Assembly: GCA_944472135.2 (NCBI GenBank)
Contig: OX235270.1
Span: 55,991,267 to 56,055,266 of the forward strand
Direction of reading: 5' to 3'
Source of the DNA: Trichobilharzia regenti
Lineage: Eukaryota > Platyhelminthes > Trematoda > Strigeidida > Schistosomatidae
Length of the DNA stretch: 64,000 bases
The position numbers were made by a program, and so were the translations under genes. Below are positions 1 to 10,164 of the stretch, one piece after another. Within the stretch, counting starts at the first letter, position 1; each line of letters starts with the position of its first letter. The notes beneath the pieces are model-generated. The model saw only the letters and a program-made list of their open reading frames with translations. It made no database searches and was not told where the DNA came from.

Positions 1-92
1 GTGTTCAGTGATACTGTATATAAAAAAATTGATACGTCAAAAAAAATAGTTAGTACCACAAACGAATGAGTTCCGTGAATCACACGACTTCG

Positions 93-512
93 TTATGTCA
101 TATAGGTGTGCAGATATTCTGGGAACCTTACGGTGCGTGCAGAACGGGTTTTCTTAGGAGGCTCGACAGAAGATTCGGTAGCTGTCGCTGTGCTAGTGAC
201 TTCATCGAGGTCTAGACGATCTTCGGTTACTTGTGGATTATGGGGTACGTTGAGCTCTACGCTAATAGAATTACCCTCCAAGTAAGCCGGTTTCAGACAG
301 TCAATGCTGACGGTGTCCTCGCGGCCTTTTTTGTCTAAGACAAAGAGGATATCCGAACGTTTAATTACTTTATAAGGTCCGTCGTATGGGGGTTCTAGAG
401 GTCTGCGCGCAGAGTCGCGACGAACAAATACATGTGAAGAAGTTTTTAAACACGGATGAACGAAAACATCAATGGACTGTGGACGAAGGGGAGCAGGTTT
501 AACTGAACGCAT
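93..512 (-). pseudogene. gypsy integrase C-terminal tail
   Basis: This 139-codon stretch follows the integrase core in a different frame. It contains a segment reading EPPYDGPYKVI, the pattern of the GPY/F module at the end of Ty3/gypsy integrases, followed by a charged variable tail that ends at a stop at 93. In an intact element it would be continuous with the integrase core encoded at 446-1813; the two overlap in different frames, so a frameshift separates them. It is read as the last piece of a dead polyprotein, not a separate gene. Confidence 0.75.
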
Positions 513-1813
513 TGCGTTTGTAAGCCTGCTGGTGGGAAGCTCGAGGGAGAAACAAATTCACCAGGCAGTCGCAGTGTCGTGCCATATACTAGCTCGGCGC
601 TAGTACAACCAGCATCGGTTTTCAAGGCGTTTCGTATCCCTAGGAGAACTAACGGAAGGGATTCAGTCCAATGGGTGTTGTTTGTAGCTGACAGACCAGC
701 TTTCAGCTGTCTGTGTAGACGTTCTACCATACCATTAGCTTGAGGATGGTAGGCTGTTGTTCGAAAACGCACGCAACCTATGATTTTAGTCAGGGCGAAG
801 AATAAGCCACTTTCGAATTGCCGCCCGCAATCAGTTGTTATGGAAGATGGGCATCCGAAGTTAGCGATCCATCTTTCTACAAAGACGCGTGCGACTGTTT
901 CAGCAGATACGTCCTTGATGGGTACTGCTTCCAGCCATCGTGTGAATCGACCGATGCAAGTTAAAATATAGGCATATCCATGGGATTTAGGAAGGGGTCC
1001 AACCAAATTTATATGGACGTGTTCAAAACGAGCGTCAGGGAGAAGAAAGGTGCCAAGTGGGCTTTTGGTGAGTCTTATCACCGTGCACTTTTGACAAGCT
1101 AAGCACGTGTGCGCCCATTCCCTTACTTCTTTATTAATGCCAGGCCAACAAAACTGACTAGTTACGAGCTTGACAGTAGTTCGAATACCTGGGTGAGATA
1201 AGCCATGCAACGTATTGAAGACGTTACGGAGATAACTTTTAGGTACGATGGGGCGAGGAGAACTCGTGGAAATGTCGCATAGAATAGTATCTCTTCCCAT
1301 GCCTAACGGTTTCTCAGCTAATTGTAGAGTTGTTTTCGACAACTCATGTTGAAGCTCGGTATCTTCTTTTTGAAGAGGAACCAGTTTTACAAGGTCTATG
1401 CCGTCGATTTGGGTGAGGGAACAAACGCGCGACAAGGCATCTGCGACAGCGTTGTTTACTCCGGATACATGGCGAATATCTGATGTAAACTGTGAAACGT
1501 GATCCAGTTGTCGTGATTCCCTGGGTGAATACTTATCTGAAGGTGAGTTCAGAGAGTACATCAGAGGTTTGTGATCAGTAAAAATTGTGAATGCACAACC
1601 CTCTACTGAATGTCGAAAATGACATATAGCACAGTAAATAGCCAGAAGTTCTCTGCCGAATGTGCTGTACTTCGTTTCAGCTAATTGAAGGCGCCTGGAG
1701 AAAAAGGCGAGTGGTTGGCACTCTTTGTCAACTAGCCGTTGAAGAACTGCGCCGATTGCAGTGTTTGATGCATCAACCGAGATACTTAACGGTGCCGTTG
1801 GATCCTGATACAT
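446..1813 (-). pseudogene. gypsy RNase H and integrase, catalytic Asp changed
   Basis: The 455-codon stretch opens with a Ty3-type RNase H (SVDASNTAIGAVL, then TDHKPL and NAVADALSR). It continues with the integrase zinc module (HGLSHPGI followed by CLACQKC) and the DDE core. In the core the first acidic residue, expected in a HIDLVGPLP-like motif, is Asn here (HINLVGPLP, near 1012). The second Asp (TTDCGRQF) and the final Glu (NGMVERLHR) are present. The element is already broken by frameshifts, so the substitution fits neutral decay. It would join RT at 2002-2604 through the damaged interval 1814-2001. Confidence 0.9.
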
Positions 1814-2001
1814 CAGAAGTGTGGCATTCGCAATAGCTTTTTTAACCTGGGTAAAAGCATTTCGAGCAGACGCGTCAAGTTCTATGGACTTGTTATTCCC
1901 TCGAAGAGGTCTGTCAATGGCTGAATCAGAGAGGCACAGTTGGGAATAAAGCGTCGATAATAATTTACTAAGCCGTTAAAAGTGCGGAGACTTTTCACCG
2001 T

Positions 2002-2604
2002 CTATGGCTCTGGAAAGTTCAGTATAGCCTCGACCTTAGTAGTCAGTGGGCGAATGCCCTTGCAGTCAATAGTGTTACCCAGGAAGCCAAGTGAGTCAAC
2101 ACCGATTTGACACTTTTGAATATTGATAGTAACACCATGCTGGCGTAACCTTTCAAATGCCAAGTCCAAATGCCTAAGGTGAGTTTCCTTGTCTGGACTG
2201 GCAATGATACAGTCGTCTAAGTATGTGTATACAAATTCGAGACCGTGAAATACTTCGTCTATGAGGCGTTGGAATGTTTGGGCTGCATTCCGGAGACCGA
2301 ACGGCATACGTAGAAATGCAAAAAGTCCGAAAGGCGTAATGATAGCCGTTTTCGGGATATCTTCTGGTGCCATCGGGATTTGGTTATACGCTTTAACCAA
2401 GTCGATTTTGGAGAATATAGTCGCGCCAGATAAGGTTGCCGTTAAGTCGTGTATATGAGGCAACGGGTAGCAATCAGGGGTTGTTTTGGCATTCACTCGC
2501 CGGTAATCACCGGTGGGTCGCCAATCGTTGCTATCCTTTTCGGGTACCATATGAAATGGGGATACCCATGGGCTATTCGAAGGTCGAATGATGCCAAGGG
2601 TAGT
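2002..2604 (-). pseudogene. gypsy reverse transcriptase, 5'-truncated
   Basis: Motifs of a Ty3-type RT are clear: [14 protein letters not shown], the palm Asp in [29 protein letters not shown], and the catalytic box YLDD. The frame stops after NFPEP; beyond the stop the same protein continues recognisably (NGLVNYYRRFIPNC) to about 1900, so a nonsense mutation ended it. On the N-terminal side open frame continues about 30 bases into the neighbouring BEL LTR; those residues are not RT. The upstream part of the RT and all of gag and protease are missing. Confidence 0.9.
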
Positions 2605-2976
2605 TGTCAATGTAGTTGAAGATTGAACGAACAATTCATGGTTGTTTGCTCAAACCCAACTTCCCCAATTTTCGTGGAGGCATCAATACACCAGTCATCG
2701 TCTCATCGGTCGCTGTTCAGAAAGAAGTCAGGAAAAAACTGTCAGAAGTAATATTCTGATTTATTATTGTAATATTTGTTCATATACCTCAGTTTAATAG
2801 CTTAATTTTAAAGTGGGCTATATGTGAGCGTTACAATAAAGAATTCTCGAGTCGCCAATCGGTGTTTTGGTTTTTGCGTCCGTTATTACTAGGCGTTTCT
2901 GAGAAACTTCAAGGAACAGTGTGAGTCCCAGCGTAGCAAGAGCTGGGCATTAACGGTTTACGAGACGTGGCTGACA
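2605..2976 (+). repeat. BEL/Pao LTR 1 (372 bp)
   Basis: It begins TGTCAATGTAG and ends GTGGCTGACA, so it has TG...CA ends with a short inverted TGTCA/TGACA match. It is repeated at 5825-5919 plus 9384-9626 (LTR 2) and, more diverged, at 9813-10164 (LTR 3). It has about 35 bp that LTR 2 lacks, around 2745-2785. The five bases before it (GTAGT) do not match those after LTR 2 or LTR 3, so no target duplication for the whole complex is visible. Confidence 0.85.
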
Positions 2977-3121
2977 GTTTCTGACGGTTGAGGCAGATTC
3001 TGGCAGATTCAAACAGTTGGTGAAAGTTTGGATAGTCACCGTTCATCTTTCCTGGTGCCGGCCATGTCTACTTTGAACAAGCAATATCTGGAACGTTTTT
3101 GGAATTGAGTCAAGTTCAACA

Positions 3122-4255
3122 ATGCCTGGGTCAAAGAAGGGACAGAGCGTATTGGATACAAACAGGAAAGTAAGTCATGTTGACTTGTCTGTTACTTGTA
3201 ACGATGTGTCTGATGTTAAACATGACATGGTTGATGTTACTGTTTCGCCGTCCAGGGATAATAGGAACATCAAACTCCCTAAATTTGAACCACGGTGTTT
3301 CGATGGAAACCGGGCTGATTATTTACAATTTGTAAAGGAGTTTGAGATAATGTTGAGTAGTTTTCTATTAAGTGATGAACTGAAATTGATTTATTTAATG
3401 AGGTACTGCACTGGAGTTGCTTCAAGAGCTTTACATTTCTGTAAGCTCATGCCCCCTAATGAGGGATACGCTGAGGCTATGAGTATGCTGCGTCGAAGAT
3501 TTGGAAGACCTTCGATGATTGTAGGGAAATTATTCGAGGCTGTTACGGGTAATGGTGGTCAATTACAGGATGACTCCCAGGCACTCACTGAGTTTTTAGA
3601 TAATCTGATGACTTACAAGAATACGTCGATTTCGATGAATTGCATGAGCGATCTGAAATCAAGTTCCGTCCTAGAGGTAATAGCGAGACGCCTACCTACT
3701 CGACTGCAAGAGAAGTGGGTGAAGACAAGCTCCCGTATAGAGGATGATGGTATCGAGCCAAAGTTCGATGATATCCTGAATCTGGTAAAAGATAGCGTCA
3801 ATCTATCTATGAACAAGTTCGCCAGTCTATTACATCTCACCCCTAGAATAGAGCAGCCTGAGAACGAAACGCAATCATTGATGACGAAAGGGTCTCAGAA
3901 AGGTGGATATCGAGAAGGCTCCATGATGTATAGTAATGCATATAGACCTAGTGAGTGTAACAAGTTTCGTAGTACACCCTCAACAGATAAGTTACAATAT
4001 GCAAGACAAACACGGTTGTGTTTCACACGTTTGCAAGAGGTGCATACAAAGGTGAACTGTGAATCAGTGAGCAAGTTTAGTGATAGACTAAATGTGAAAT
4101 CAAGGTCTGACTCCGAATTGTGTGACGAATACGGTGCGGTGAAGAAGTCTGTAGTTGCAACTGGTAAGCCATTGTTGAATACAGCGTCACAGAAGAGAGT
4201 TACAGTTTCAGAGAACAGTTCTGACTCCACCAGTTTACAAGGTATTACTAGCTAG
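3122..4255 (+). CDS. BEL/Pao Gag-like protein (DUF1759 region)
   Basis: This 377-codon ORF begins 145 bp inside the element. Residues of about 52-190 have the pattern of the DUF1759 Gag domain of BEL/Pao elements: LPKFEPRCFDGNRADY, then LIYLMRYCTGVASRAL and MLRRRFGRP. The C-terminal half is polar with no zinc knuckle that I can see. It would build the particle shell of the retroelement. After its stop, related-looking sequence continues in another frame to about 4420, so the full Gag was probably longer and has been broken. No protease, RT or integrase follows before the next LTR. Confidence 0.75.
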   Translation: MPGSKKGQSVLDTNRKVSHVDLSVTCNDVSDVKHDMVDVTVSPSRDNRNIKLPKFEPRCFDGNRADYLQFVKEFEIMLSSFLLSDELKLIYLMRYCTGVASRALHFCKLMPPNEGYAEAMSMLRRRFGRPSMIVGKLFEAVTGNGGQLQDDSQALTEFLDNLMTYKNTSISMNCMSDLKSSSVLEVIARRLPTRLQEKWVKTSSRIEDDGIEPKFDDILNLVKDSVNLSMNKFASLLHLTPRIEQPENETQSLMTKGSQKGGYREGSMMYSNAYRPSECNKFRSTPSTDKLQYARQTRLCFTRLQEVHTKVNCESVSKFSDRLNVKSRSDSELCDEYGAVKKSVVATGKPLLNTASQKRVTVSENSSDSTSLQGITS

Positions 4256-4420
4256 AGTGAAGATATAAAACCTTTAAGGATTTGTGAGGAGGAAACCAAA
4301 ATTGTCTACTTCTTTTATTAAAGAGTTTGAAAATGATGAACTTGACGGTAAATTGAATATTTGTGATAATGATCATGATAGTGCACATATGTCTTTGGTT
4401 GATCATGATGAAATGGGGGA

Positions 4421-5077
4421 ATGCCTACTACCGCTAAGTTGAACAAAGGTTCTGTAAAACTTGAAGGGGAATTAGAATTAAATGCAGATGCAGTTGCAGA
4501 ATGTATGGATACTCGTGAAACCGTCAGTGTAATTGATCACCGTGTAGCCCACTTATCATCAGATGCTAGTGCTAAACCGGAGCTGATAGTAAAAGACAGC
4601 AGCGGTGGTAATCTTGCAGTTAGACAAACTTTTAAAAGCCGAAAAAGAACAGCTTTTGATCCACCGCTAACTTCATCAACTGGTATCAATCAGTCGTCGT
4701 TGGTGTTGTCATCCACAATGAAACAGACGCCCATCAACTCAAGTATCTCGTGCAATGACTATGATAGTATTGGTGCATTTGAAAAGATGAAAAATATTGC
4801 TCAGTTTAGTAAGGATAAGCCAAGTGTGTATGAGAGGGTAATTGTTAAATTGACTTGCGCGAATAGAGGCATTTCAAGTTTCAAATCAATGTTTGAATGT
4901 TATTATCTTTGGTGCAAATTACTCTGTGCCTACTCTTGGTTGGTCAGGTACGTCGTATGTTTGTTAGTCGTCTATATTTTACGATACAATGACATGAGCG
5001 TGTTGCCGTTCAGATTTGAGGATATAGCTGATAGAGGGAAGTCAGCAAATGAACGTTTCGACGATTTCCTAACATAG
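4421..5077 (+). pseudogene. Downstream ORF of the pol-less BEL element, unrecognised
   Basis: This 218-codon ORF lies downstream of the Gag ORF in the same element. The first 140 residues are polar and acidic with no motif I recognise. Residues of about 155-188 include a hydrophobic stretch (CAYSWLVRYVVCLLVVYIL) that could span a membrane, although a chance reading of AT-rich DNA is just as likely. It ends in a short charged tail. It has no RT, RNase H, protease or integrase motif. It may be the remains of the Gag tail joined to the end of the element by a deletion that removed pol. Confidence 0.4.
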
Positions 5078-5824
5078 GGGGTCAACCCGAGAAGGGTTGC
5101 AGGCGTACTGGTGTAATTCCTGCGATTCTTCAAAGAAATTCCATCGAGAAACGATCTGCGAGTTTGTGTGTACTGTTTGTATATATGTGTGGTGTCATAT
5201 CAATTGGTGGTGTCTTGGATTCATTGTGTTTACTCGTTGTTTTCGTACCTTGTTGTTATTGCGTAATTTTGTTAAAATTTTCGTCGTGATTACTTCCGAA
5301 GTTGTTTCTAGTCTTCTACACCCATGAATGAATTGATTGGTGTTAAAGACTGCAGATGGGTCGTATACGCCGGTGAGGCTATTGCTGAGAATGAAATGCA
5401 TACGGAGATAATTGTTAGCTGCGGTCCCAAACGCCGGGGAACGAGAGTGTAGACGACTGAGGCTTGCGTACGTCACCGTTACTAGAATTGAGGCAGAATG
5501 TGTGACAAGCGATTGCAGTGATAATTGGTATTGAGAAGATAAGAGGATATGCGTAGAGTATCATGGGGTGGTGCATTCTGCAAGAGTCATTCTGGAAAGT
5601 GGAGATTGTGCTTCTAGTTTTCAAGAGGATACTTTTAACTGGAAGGCGCAGGTCGTCATTGATGTGTGAGATTGTGCTGTGAGTATGCTTGTGGTGTGTT
5701 GGCTTTTCTGTTTGTTTTCCATTTCAGCTCTGTCCGTGTGACCCAGGTTCTCGCAATGGCATCCAAATCAACGTGTATTGGTCGTGATGGAAAAAAGGGA
5801 TGGATCCCTTTTTCTGGCGGGGAG
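5078..5824 (+). mobile_element. 3' internal region of BEL element, non-coding, ending in purine-rich tract
   Basis: There is no convincing coding capacity. The stretch ends GGCGGGGAG immediately before LTR 2, a plausible polypurine tract. Sequence around 5150-5335 recurs in diverged form at 9627-9812 between LTR 2 and LTR 3, which ties both pieces to the same family. Confidence 0.6.
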
Positions 5825-5919
5825 TGTCAATGTAGTTGAAGATTGAACGATCAATTCATGGTTGTTTGCTCAAACCCAACTTCCCCAATTTTCGTGGAGG
5901 CATCAATACACCAGTCATC
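5825..5919 (+). repeat. BEL/Pao LTR 2, 5' part
   Basis: It matches the first part of LTR 1 almost exactly. The match stops at CATC (5916-5919), where a LINE has inserted. The rest of the LTR resumes at 9384. Confidence 0.88.
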
Positions 5920-6460
5920 CAATATCCAATATATCCAATATCGTTTTTACGAGCTAGTATAAACCAATTTGATTTCTTTGTGCTCGCTTCTTGATTGTGA
6001 GGTATAGGTTCTTGATCTTCGGTAAACTTCTGCGTAGCTTGTCCCGCCACTCGACTGTCGTAGCTTTGGTTGACTCCAAAGGGAGTAGTGCTGGGATTAA
6101 TTATATGTGGTTTGTAGTATGAGGTATGTTAAGACTGTTACTACTGTGATTGGAGTTGATCCTTTCGCCAGTTAGTCCTTCGGTATTGTCGACAAGAGAA
6201 AGGATATAGTAATAATAATAATAGTAATAATAATAATAGATATAATTAGTGAAGCTATTCAGACTAAGAGACAGAAACGAAAATAGGAAACGTAACAACA
6301 GTCAGCTCATTAAGTTTGAAGAATAATATATATATCGGTAATAGTAATAATAATAATAGTAATTATAATATTAATAAGTTGTCAGGAGAGTAAGACGGGA
6401 GAGAATGTAAAGAAGTAAAATGACGAGTTTAATTATCTACCCTGATTGGTAAATGCGATT

Positions 6461-7576
6461 TTAAGGAGATAGGCCATTTGGATGCAGTCCTTGTATCGCT
6501 GCATGGTTGTCCAGCCTTCGCTTAAAGGCGTCCAAAGACGGTGCCATAGCTACATCTGCCGGTAAGGAATTCCAGGGACGACAAACCCGCAGTGAAAAGA
6601 AGTGGGAGCGCACCCGGGTCCTTGCCCTCTGGTGAGCTATCCTTCTGGGATTTCCACGTGGAAGCCTATACCTACTCAATGGCAGAACACCTTTGTTTGG
6701 GTGATTCTGGTCATTTGTTATTTTGTAGGCAGTAATCAAATCCCCCCTAAGCCGACGGTAACTAAGTGTGAACAGGCCTAATTTCTTCAGCCTTTCATCA
6801 TATGGTTTGTTTCGGAGACCAACCACTCCTTTTGTTGCCCGTCGTTGGACTCTTTCCAAGAGGTTGGCATCTCTTCTCAGCATTGGGGGTGCAATAATAT
6901 TATGCACCTCAAGGTGTGGCCTGACGTATGTTTTGTACAACATTAGAAAGAGCTCAGGAGTGAGTGCACCTAACTGTCTATGCGTAAAGTGTATGACCGC
7001 ATATGCCCTCGCTACATCCCCTGTGTAATTTACGCTTGTGTCCATTTTTTCCGTTAGAACTAGACCTAAGTCGCGTTCCGACGTTGTGCAGGACAAGCTT
7101 TCATTGCACAGGGTGTAACTTGCATTCTGCAGTCTACAGGTGCGCAACTTCACTACTTTGCACTTTTTCAAGTTGAAAGTCATGCCACTGGCCACCGCCC
7201 AGTCTTCCAGAAGGTTTAGGTCTTCCTGTAGCCTATCTGAGTCCTCCGGACACTTTATCGCCCTCCATATTTTTACGTCGTCAGCGTACAGGAGAGTCGG
7301 GCAGCTCAGACGGCGTGGTAGATCATTGATGAAAATCAAAAACATCAGTGGTCCTAGGATAGAACCCTGCGACACTCCTGATGACGATCTGTGCCAAGAT
7401 GATCGGACTCGGTTAACCTTAGTGCAAAATTGCCTGTCGGCTAGGTAGTCCTTCAACCATGACAGAAGTGGCTCACCTATGCCTGCCTGGCTTATTTTAT
7501 GTAGGAGAAGGTCATGGTGAACAGTGTCAAATGCCTTCTCAAAGTCTAGGAAGACCACATGGACTGGTACGTTCAA
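6461..7576 (-). pseudogene. Family-A LINE ORF2, catalytic RT and C-terminal part
   Basis: These 371 codons continue the reverse transcriptase after the frameshift: VVFLDFEKAFDTVHH (palm Asp), SGVSQGSILGPLMF, and the catalytic box LLYADDVKIW. They then run through the thumb and the C-terminal region common to CR1-like elements (VRPHLEVHNIIAPP, RRLRGDLITAYKI, FFSLRVCRPWNSLP). All RT catalytic residues survive, but the 5' truncation and the frameshift make this copy non-functional. Confidence 0.92.
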
Positions 7577-9228
7577 GTCCCAGCATGATGTCCAGTCGTC
7601 CCAAGCTGACAGTAGGTTAGTGACGCAGGATCTGCCTTTTCTGAAACCATGTTGGGCTTCATGTAATATTCCCTGATGTGGTCGTCAATAATACTTTCCA
7701 GTACTTTTGATACCACTGGGAGTAGAGCTACTGGTCTATAGCTAGCAGCGTTTTGCCTGTCCCCACCCTTGAAGATTGGAGAAAGGATGGCTCTTTTCCA
7801 CTCCCTTGGCAGGGTCCCCGAATCCATTGAGTGTTGGAACAAGTCGCACAGGGGTCTACAGAGAGCCTCGGCGCACTGTTTCAGAACAGATGGCCTGATG
7901 TCATCACAACCTGGGGACTTCCCAGGTATGAGTCGCTGTAGCTTCCTTAGTACTATTGCGGGGTTTATTTGGGGAGTAGTCGCTAGGTCTTCCTCCTCTG
8001 AAATAGTGGTGCCACCATTTTGGTCCGTAACTGTAATATCCACATTGCTGTTTAGCTGTTTAGCGAAGGCTGAACTGAATGTTTCAGCCATCTCCAGACT
8101 AGTGAGATATTGACCGTTTGGGCCTACTAAGGCGCATGCCCCTTGGTTTGTCGGTTTTCTTTCCGACATGAATCGGTACAAGTTTTTAGGGTTTGATAGG
8201 AGTTTTTTAGCAAGGTTAGCCTGGAATGACCTTCTGTCCCTCCTGACTCTTGCATTACACCGGTTCCTGAGTTCGAGGTATGCATCATGGTCGGTCTGAC
8301 TCTTAGATACACGCCACGTAAACCAAGCCTTCCGCTTTGCTTGCAGAATACGTTGCGTGCCTCTCTTCAACCATGACGTCTTTCTCTTAGGCTGTGTTGT
8401 GACTAAAGGGACGGTATCCGAGATTGCTGTATGGATAATCTTTTTTACCACTTCCCAGTGTTCATCCACAGATAGGTCGTCCCATGCTAAGGGCCAGTCT
8501 GCGTCGGACAAGAGCCTCCGCATTTCAGCATAGTCAGCCTTGCTGTAGCACAGACATGGTCGCGTAACATCCCATTGCAAACGCTCACGGAGGACAAGAT
8601 CGAAACCTATGACTGCATGGTCACTGCTTCCCAGAGGAGTCATGATCTGGACCTTTTCGACGAGTAGCTGGTCACTAGTTAGAATATAATCTAGTTTTGA
8701 TGACTTTCCACTAGTGTCGTCTCCAACATTCTCAGTCAGTCCCGTGTTTCGAATAGTTTGCAGTAGGTTTCGGCCAAATTTTCCCTTAGCACACCCGGAG
8801 CCGAGGTTCAGTGATGGAGCATTGAAATCTCCAGCTATGGTGATTTGGTCGTAGCCCAAATCTCGTATTCCTGTGATAGTGCTGAGCAGTAGCTGATTGT
8901 GCTCTGCCCCACAGGTGGGAGATCGGTAGATGCCACCCAGTAAGTGCTTGGTGTGGCCTACGGTGAAATGACACCATATGGAGTCTGGGAGTTCGATAAG
9001 TGGTGGGTCCGTTGCGCGCACACATTTAAGTTGCCTATCAAAGTATATAGCAACTCCCCCTCCTTCCTTATTATCCCTGTCTCTTCTGACCAGTACCATA
9101 TCACCTATACTGATTTCATTGTCGGCGATAGTGGGGTTTAGCCACGTTTCAGTAAGAATGATTATTTTCAGTTGAAGGTGTGCTTGGAGATTTCGGAGTT
9201 CACCTACTTTCCCTCTCAGCCCCCTCAC
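7573..9228 (-). pseudogene. Family-A LINE ORF2, endonuclease and first part of RT
   Basis: This is the N-terminal part of a CR1-like ORF2 and reads as an APE-type endonuclease: IILTETWLNP, ITIAGDFNAPS, LDYILTSDQ and the SDHAVI box. It then enters the RT domain (GKSPGCDDIRPSVLKQC, WKRAILSPIFKGGD, SYRPVALLPV). Open frame continues upstream of the GTG at 9228, so that codon is not a true start. The frame fails near 7640-7650, where comparison with the copy at 38330-38360 shows about 19 bases missing. Beyond the deletion the RT continues in another frame (6461-7576). Confidence 0.9.
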
Positions 9229-9383
9229 ATTGCTATATAGGCAACTGACAGTGAGTCTAACAACCTCAGAGTGTTGTGGGGTAGTTGACGTGAAACCGTC
9301 TGCTGGTGGGGGACTTGATGTTGGAACTAGTTGGCCGATTCCGATAGAACCGGCCCGTTGTAGATTTTTTCAATGGATTTAGG

Positions 9384-9626
9384 CATCGTCTCATCGGTAG
9401 CTGTTCAGAAAGAAGTCAGGAGACAACCGTCAGGAACCTTAGTTTAATAGCTTAATTTTAAAGTGGGCTATATGTGAGTGTTACAATAAAGAATTCTCGA
9501 GTCGCCAATCGGTGTTTTGGTTTTTGCGTCCGTTATTACTAGGCGTTTCTGAGAAACTTCAAGGAACAGTGTGAGTCCCAGCGTAGCAAGAGCTGGGCAT
9601 TAACGGTTTACAAGACGTGGCTGACA
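9384..9626 (+). repeat. BEL/Pao LTR 2, 3' part
   Basis: It continues LTR 2 after the LINE, starting with the second copy of the CATC duplication and ending GTGGCTGACA. Compared with LTR 1 it lacks about 35 bp near 9430. Together with 5825-5919 it restores an LTR of about 335-340 bp. Confidence 0.88.
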
Positions 9627-9812
9627 ATCGGCGAGGTTATTTGTACTGTTTGTTTATGTAAGTTGTGTGTCATATCCATTGGCGATTTTTGATTGACTGT
9701 GTTAACTTGTTTTTTTCTTACGTTGTTGTTATTGCATGATTTTGTTAAATTGTTCGTCGTGCTTACTTCTGAAGTTTTTTGAGTCTTCCACATCCGTGAA
9801 TGAATTGAGTGC
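9627..9812 (+). mobile_element. Short BEL internal remnant between LTR 2 and LTR 3
   Basis: This 186-bp stretch is a diverged copy of the element's 3' internal region at about 5150-5335. It places a second, heavily deleted BEL element between LTR 2 and LTR 3. Confidence 0.65.
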
Positions 9813-10164
9813 TGTCAGTGTATTTGAAGGTTGAACGATCAGTTCATGGTTGTTTGCTCAAACCCAACTCCTCCATGTTTTTCGCGGGTCATCAATCCAA
9901 CAGTCACCGTCTGATCGTTCGCTTTTCAGGGAAGATAAAAAACTATCAGGAGTATTATCATGATTTATTGTCATAACATTTGTTCTTATACCTTGTGTAG
10001 TAACCTTATTGTTGGTTATATGTTGGCGTAAGAATGAAGGATTCTTGAGTCGCCAATCAGTGTTCTGGTCTTCGCGCTGGTTAATACAAAGTGTTTCTGA
10101 AATTCTTCGAGGGACATAGTGAGGTCCAGCGTAGTAAGAGCTGAACATTGAGAGTTGGCTGACA
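9813..10164 (+). repeat. BEL/Pao LTR 3, diverged
   Basis: It begins TGTCAGTGTATTTGAAGG and ends GTTGGCTGACA. It aligns along its length with LTR 1 but with many substitutions, so it is older or from a related subfamily. Confidence 0.8.

Larger units (their letters stand above)
1..2604 (-). mobile_element. Ty3/gypsy LTR retrotransposon, 3' half of pol, broken
   Basis: Three open stretches on the minus strand read, in 5' to 3' element order, reverse transcriptase (2604 to 2002), RNase H plus integrase (1813 to 446) and the integrase C-terminal tail (512 to 93). This is the Ty3/gypsy pol order. The frame is broken by a stop just after 2002, by a frameshift between about 1814 and 2001, and again around 446-512. 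The 5' side stops abruptly at 2604, where a BEL/Pao LTR begins, so gag, protease and the first part of RT are absent. No gypsy LTR is visible before the window edge. Confidence 0.88.
5920..9383 (-). mobile_element. CR1-like LINE family A, 5'-truncated, inserted in BEL LTR 2
   Basis: This 3464-bp minus-strand insertion interrupts LTR 2. CATC is present on both sides (5916-5919 and 9384-9387) but only once in LTR 1, so it is the target duplication, perhaps up to 7 bp with one mismatch. The low-coordinate end carries repeats of a 7-mer (ATATTGG on the element strand), the short-repeat tail typical of CR1-like LINEs. The same tail ends the family-A copy at 39968-39984. The copy starts near the end of ORF1, then carries endonuclease and RT. 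Its 3' UTR (5920-6460) contains TAA/TTA triplet runs at 6205-6245 and 6335-6375. Confidence 0.9.

Noticed and set aside
4421..5077. Hydrophobic stretch as an envelope-type transmembrane protein
   Set aside because: There is only one hydrophobic run, no signal peptide, cleavage site or Cys pattern, and the region is AT-rich; an env-like call is not supported.
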